NCBI RefSeq assembly: GCF_003855155.1
Contig: NZ_CP034073.1
Coordinates: 806,001 to 870,000 of the forward strand
Source: Shewanella psychromarinicola
Lineage (GTDB): Bacteria; Pseudomonadota; Gammaproteobacteria; Enterobacterales; Shewanellaceae
Direction of reading: 5' to 3'
DNA: 64,000 nt
The translations under genes and the position numbers were made by a program. Positions 60,393 to 64,000 of this stretch are shown piece by piece. Numbering within the stretch: the stretch's first letter is position 1; each line of letters starts with the position of its first letter. The notes beneath the pieces were generated by a model. The model did not search any database. It worked only from the letters and a program-made list of their open reading frames with translations, and had not been told where the DNA came from.

Positions 60393-60421
60393 TGACTTGT
60401 ATTTCACCAAATTTCAGATAC

Positions 60422-60449
60422 AAAAAAGCCTCGTCATATGACGAGGCTT
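60422..60449 (-). terminator. Terminator of the rRNA operon
   Basis: AAGCCTCGTCAT pairs with ATGACGAGGCTT with no loop beyond the centre. Minus-strand transcription meets it after tRNA-Asp and reaches a U-run. It ends about 30 bp before the duplicated IS end. Confidence 0.88.
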
Positions 60450-60458
60450 AGATGTAAT

Positions 60459-60535
60459 TGGCGGAGTGGACGGGACTCGAACCCGCGACCCCCGGCGTGA
60501 CAGGCCGGTATTCTAACCAACTGAACTACCACTCC
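60459..60535 (-). tRNA. tRNA-Asp (anticodon GTC)
   Basis: A 77-base tRNA on the minus strand. The acceptor GGAGTGG pairs with CCACTCC, and CCA is encoded at the 3' end. The anticodon loop is CCTGTCACG, with GTC giving aspartate. The T arm is GGGTTCGAGTCCC. It is the last gene of the rRNA operon, a common position for tRNA-Asp in gammaproteobacteria. Confidence 0.96.
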
Positions 60536-60638
60536 TTTAGCAAATTGCTTACGCACGATGCTAAATGCTTTTTAAGTCGCTAGTGTGTCAGCACAAGGAG
60601 ACTTGCTTTTTCAAGCTACTCTTTCGAGTAAATTAGGC

Positions 60639-60756
60639 GCCTGGAAATGACCTACTCTCGCATGGGGAGACCCCAAACTACCATCGGCGCGATTGCGTTT
60701 CACTTCTGAGTTCGGAATGGGATCAGGTGGTGCCACAATGCTATGGTTTCCAGACA
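60639..60756 (-). rRNA. rrf: 5S ribosomal RNA
   Basis: The minus strand reads TGTCTGGAAACCATAGC near the start and CCGAACTCAGAAGTGAAACG in the middle. It then gives GGTCTCCCCATGCGAGAG and ends TTTCCAGGCG, closing the terminal stem. Size is about 118 bases. Exact ends are approximate. Confidence 0.92.
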
Positions 60757-60949
60757 AATTTGCATATCTACCGCCTTTAAGGCCGTAAATAATAATTCGG
60801 AAAGCTGATTTTTTTGAGTCTGCAAAACACTGTTTAAGCGCTCTATTCTAACACTAAGGTTATGCTCCCGGTCAGTACGACCTCCATGGAAGGAGGAAGT
60901 GCTAGAAAATGTCGGGAACATTTTCAGTAAAACCCATCTGGGTTGTATG

Positions 60950-63850
<2,901 letters not shown>

Positions 63851-64000
63851 ATACAACCCAAATGAGTTTCACTTGCGTGAACCTCTGAGCCATATCATGA
63901 CCAGCTGGTTTTTACTTGTCTCACCTCCGGGTAGGAAGTGGACTCGCCTTAGTTTTTTAGAATATTCAAGACACTTAAACAGTGTGTTGAGAACTCAAGA
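63851..64000 (-). other. 16S-23S spacer, partial
   Basis: The sequence upstream of 23S in the transcript. It shows the 5' half of the 23S processing stem but no tRNA in the visible 150 bases. The 16S gene lies outside the window. Confidence 0.8.

Noticed and set aside
60070..60410. Two minus-strand frames sharing nearly the same peptide
   Set aside because: They are the reverse strand of the duplicated IS630 end; the repeated peptide is a result of the 161-bp duplication.

Overview
The window looks like a chromosomal segment of a Shewanella-like marine gammaproteobacterium. The evidence is the arginine cluster (argE divergent from argCBFGH) next to ppc, an ompR/envZ pair, a cyoABCDE quinol oxidase, a DUF2339/CinA pair, and an rRNA operon ending 23S-5S-tRNA-Asp. 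Base composition is moderately AT-rich, with a strongly AT-rich accessory stretch at about 8.6-9.6 kb. This assignment comes from recognising gene families and order, not from a database search.

Layout. 1-1.6 kb: the 5' end of an aconitase gene (minus) divergent from fumC, followed by a short piece that resembles group II intron RNA. 1.7-2.5 kb: two small coiled-coil proteins. 2.9-7.0 kb: a LysR regulator divergent from a yellow/royal-jelly-family lipoprotein, an old yellow enzyme and a small monooxygenase. 7.5-17.6 kb: an anaerobic amino-acid/fumarate respiration island with periplasmic L-asparaginase, aspartase, a Dcu C4-dicarboxylate carrier, a Wolinella-type menaquinol:fumarate reductase (frdCAB) and a porin. 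Between asparaginase and aspartase lie about 550 bp of tandem ~98-bp repeats. 17.8-19.0 kb: a nitronate monooxygenase pseudogene and a channel-like membrane protein. 19.6-25.2 kb: cyoABCDE. 25.3-30.6 kb: a secreted protein with an internal duplication, ompR-envZ and a chemotaxis receptor. 30.7-34.1 kb: peroxiredoxin, DUF2937, and a LysR regulator divergent from doxX and pirin. 34.2-36.4 kb: a Fur-box-controlled PepSY membrane operon. 37.1-41.2 kb: a three-subunit, Tat-exported molybdenum aldehyde dehydrogenase (cytochrome c, 2Fe-2S, Moco). 41.3-43.0 kb: a GGDEF remnant and a yiaVW-like pair. 43.8-50.7 kb: arginine biosynthesis. 50.8-54.0 kb: ppc and a DUF1439 lipoprotein. 54.2-58.6 kb: a DUF2339 membrane giant and CinA. 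59.1-60.4 kb: an IS630-family element with a frame break and a tandemly duplicated right end. 60.4-64.0 kb: the end of an rRNA operon (minus).

How the genes work together. The 7.5-17.6 kb block forms a pathway on paper: asparagine to aspartate (periplasm), aspartate to fumarate (aspartase), exchange of dicarboxylates (Dcu) and menaquinol-linked fumarate reduction (FrdCAB). FrdABC cofactor ligands sit at nearly the same residue numbers as in Wolinella, but the proton-pathway glutamate of FrdC appears to be leucine. The most unusual non-coding structures are the 98-bp repeat array before aspA, the IS630 right-end duplication, a coupled mini-ORF before frdA, and the intron-like fragment after fumC.
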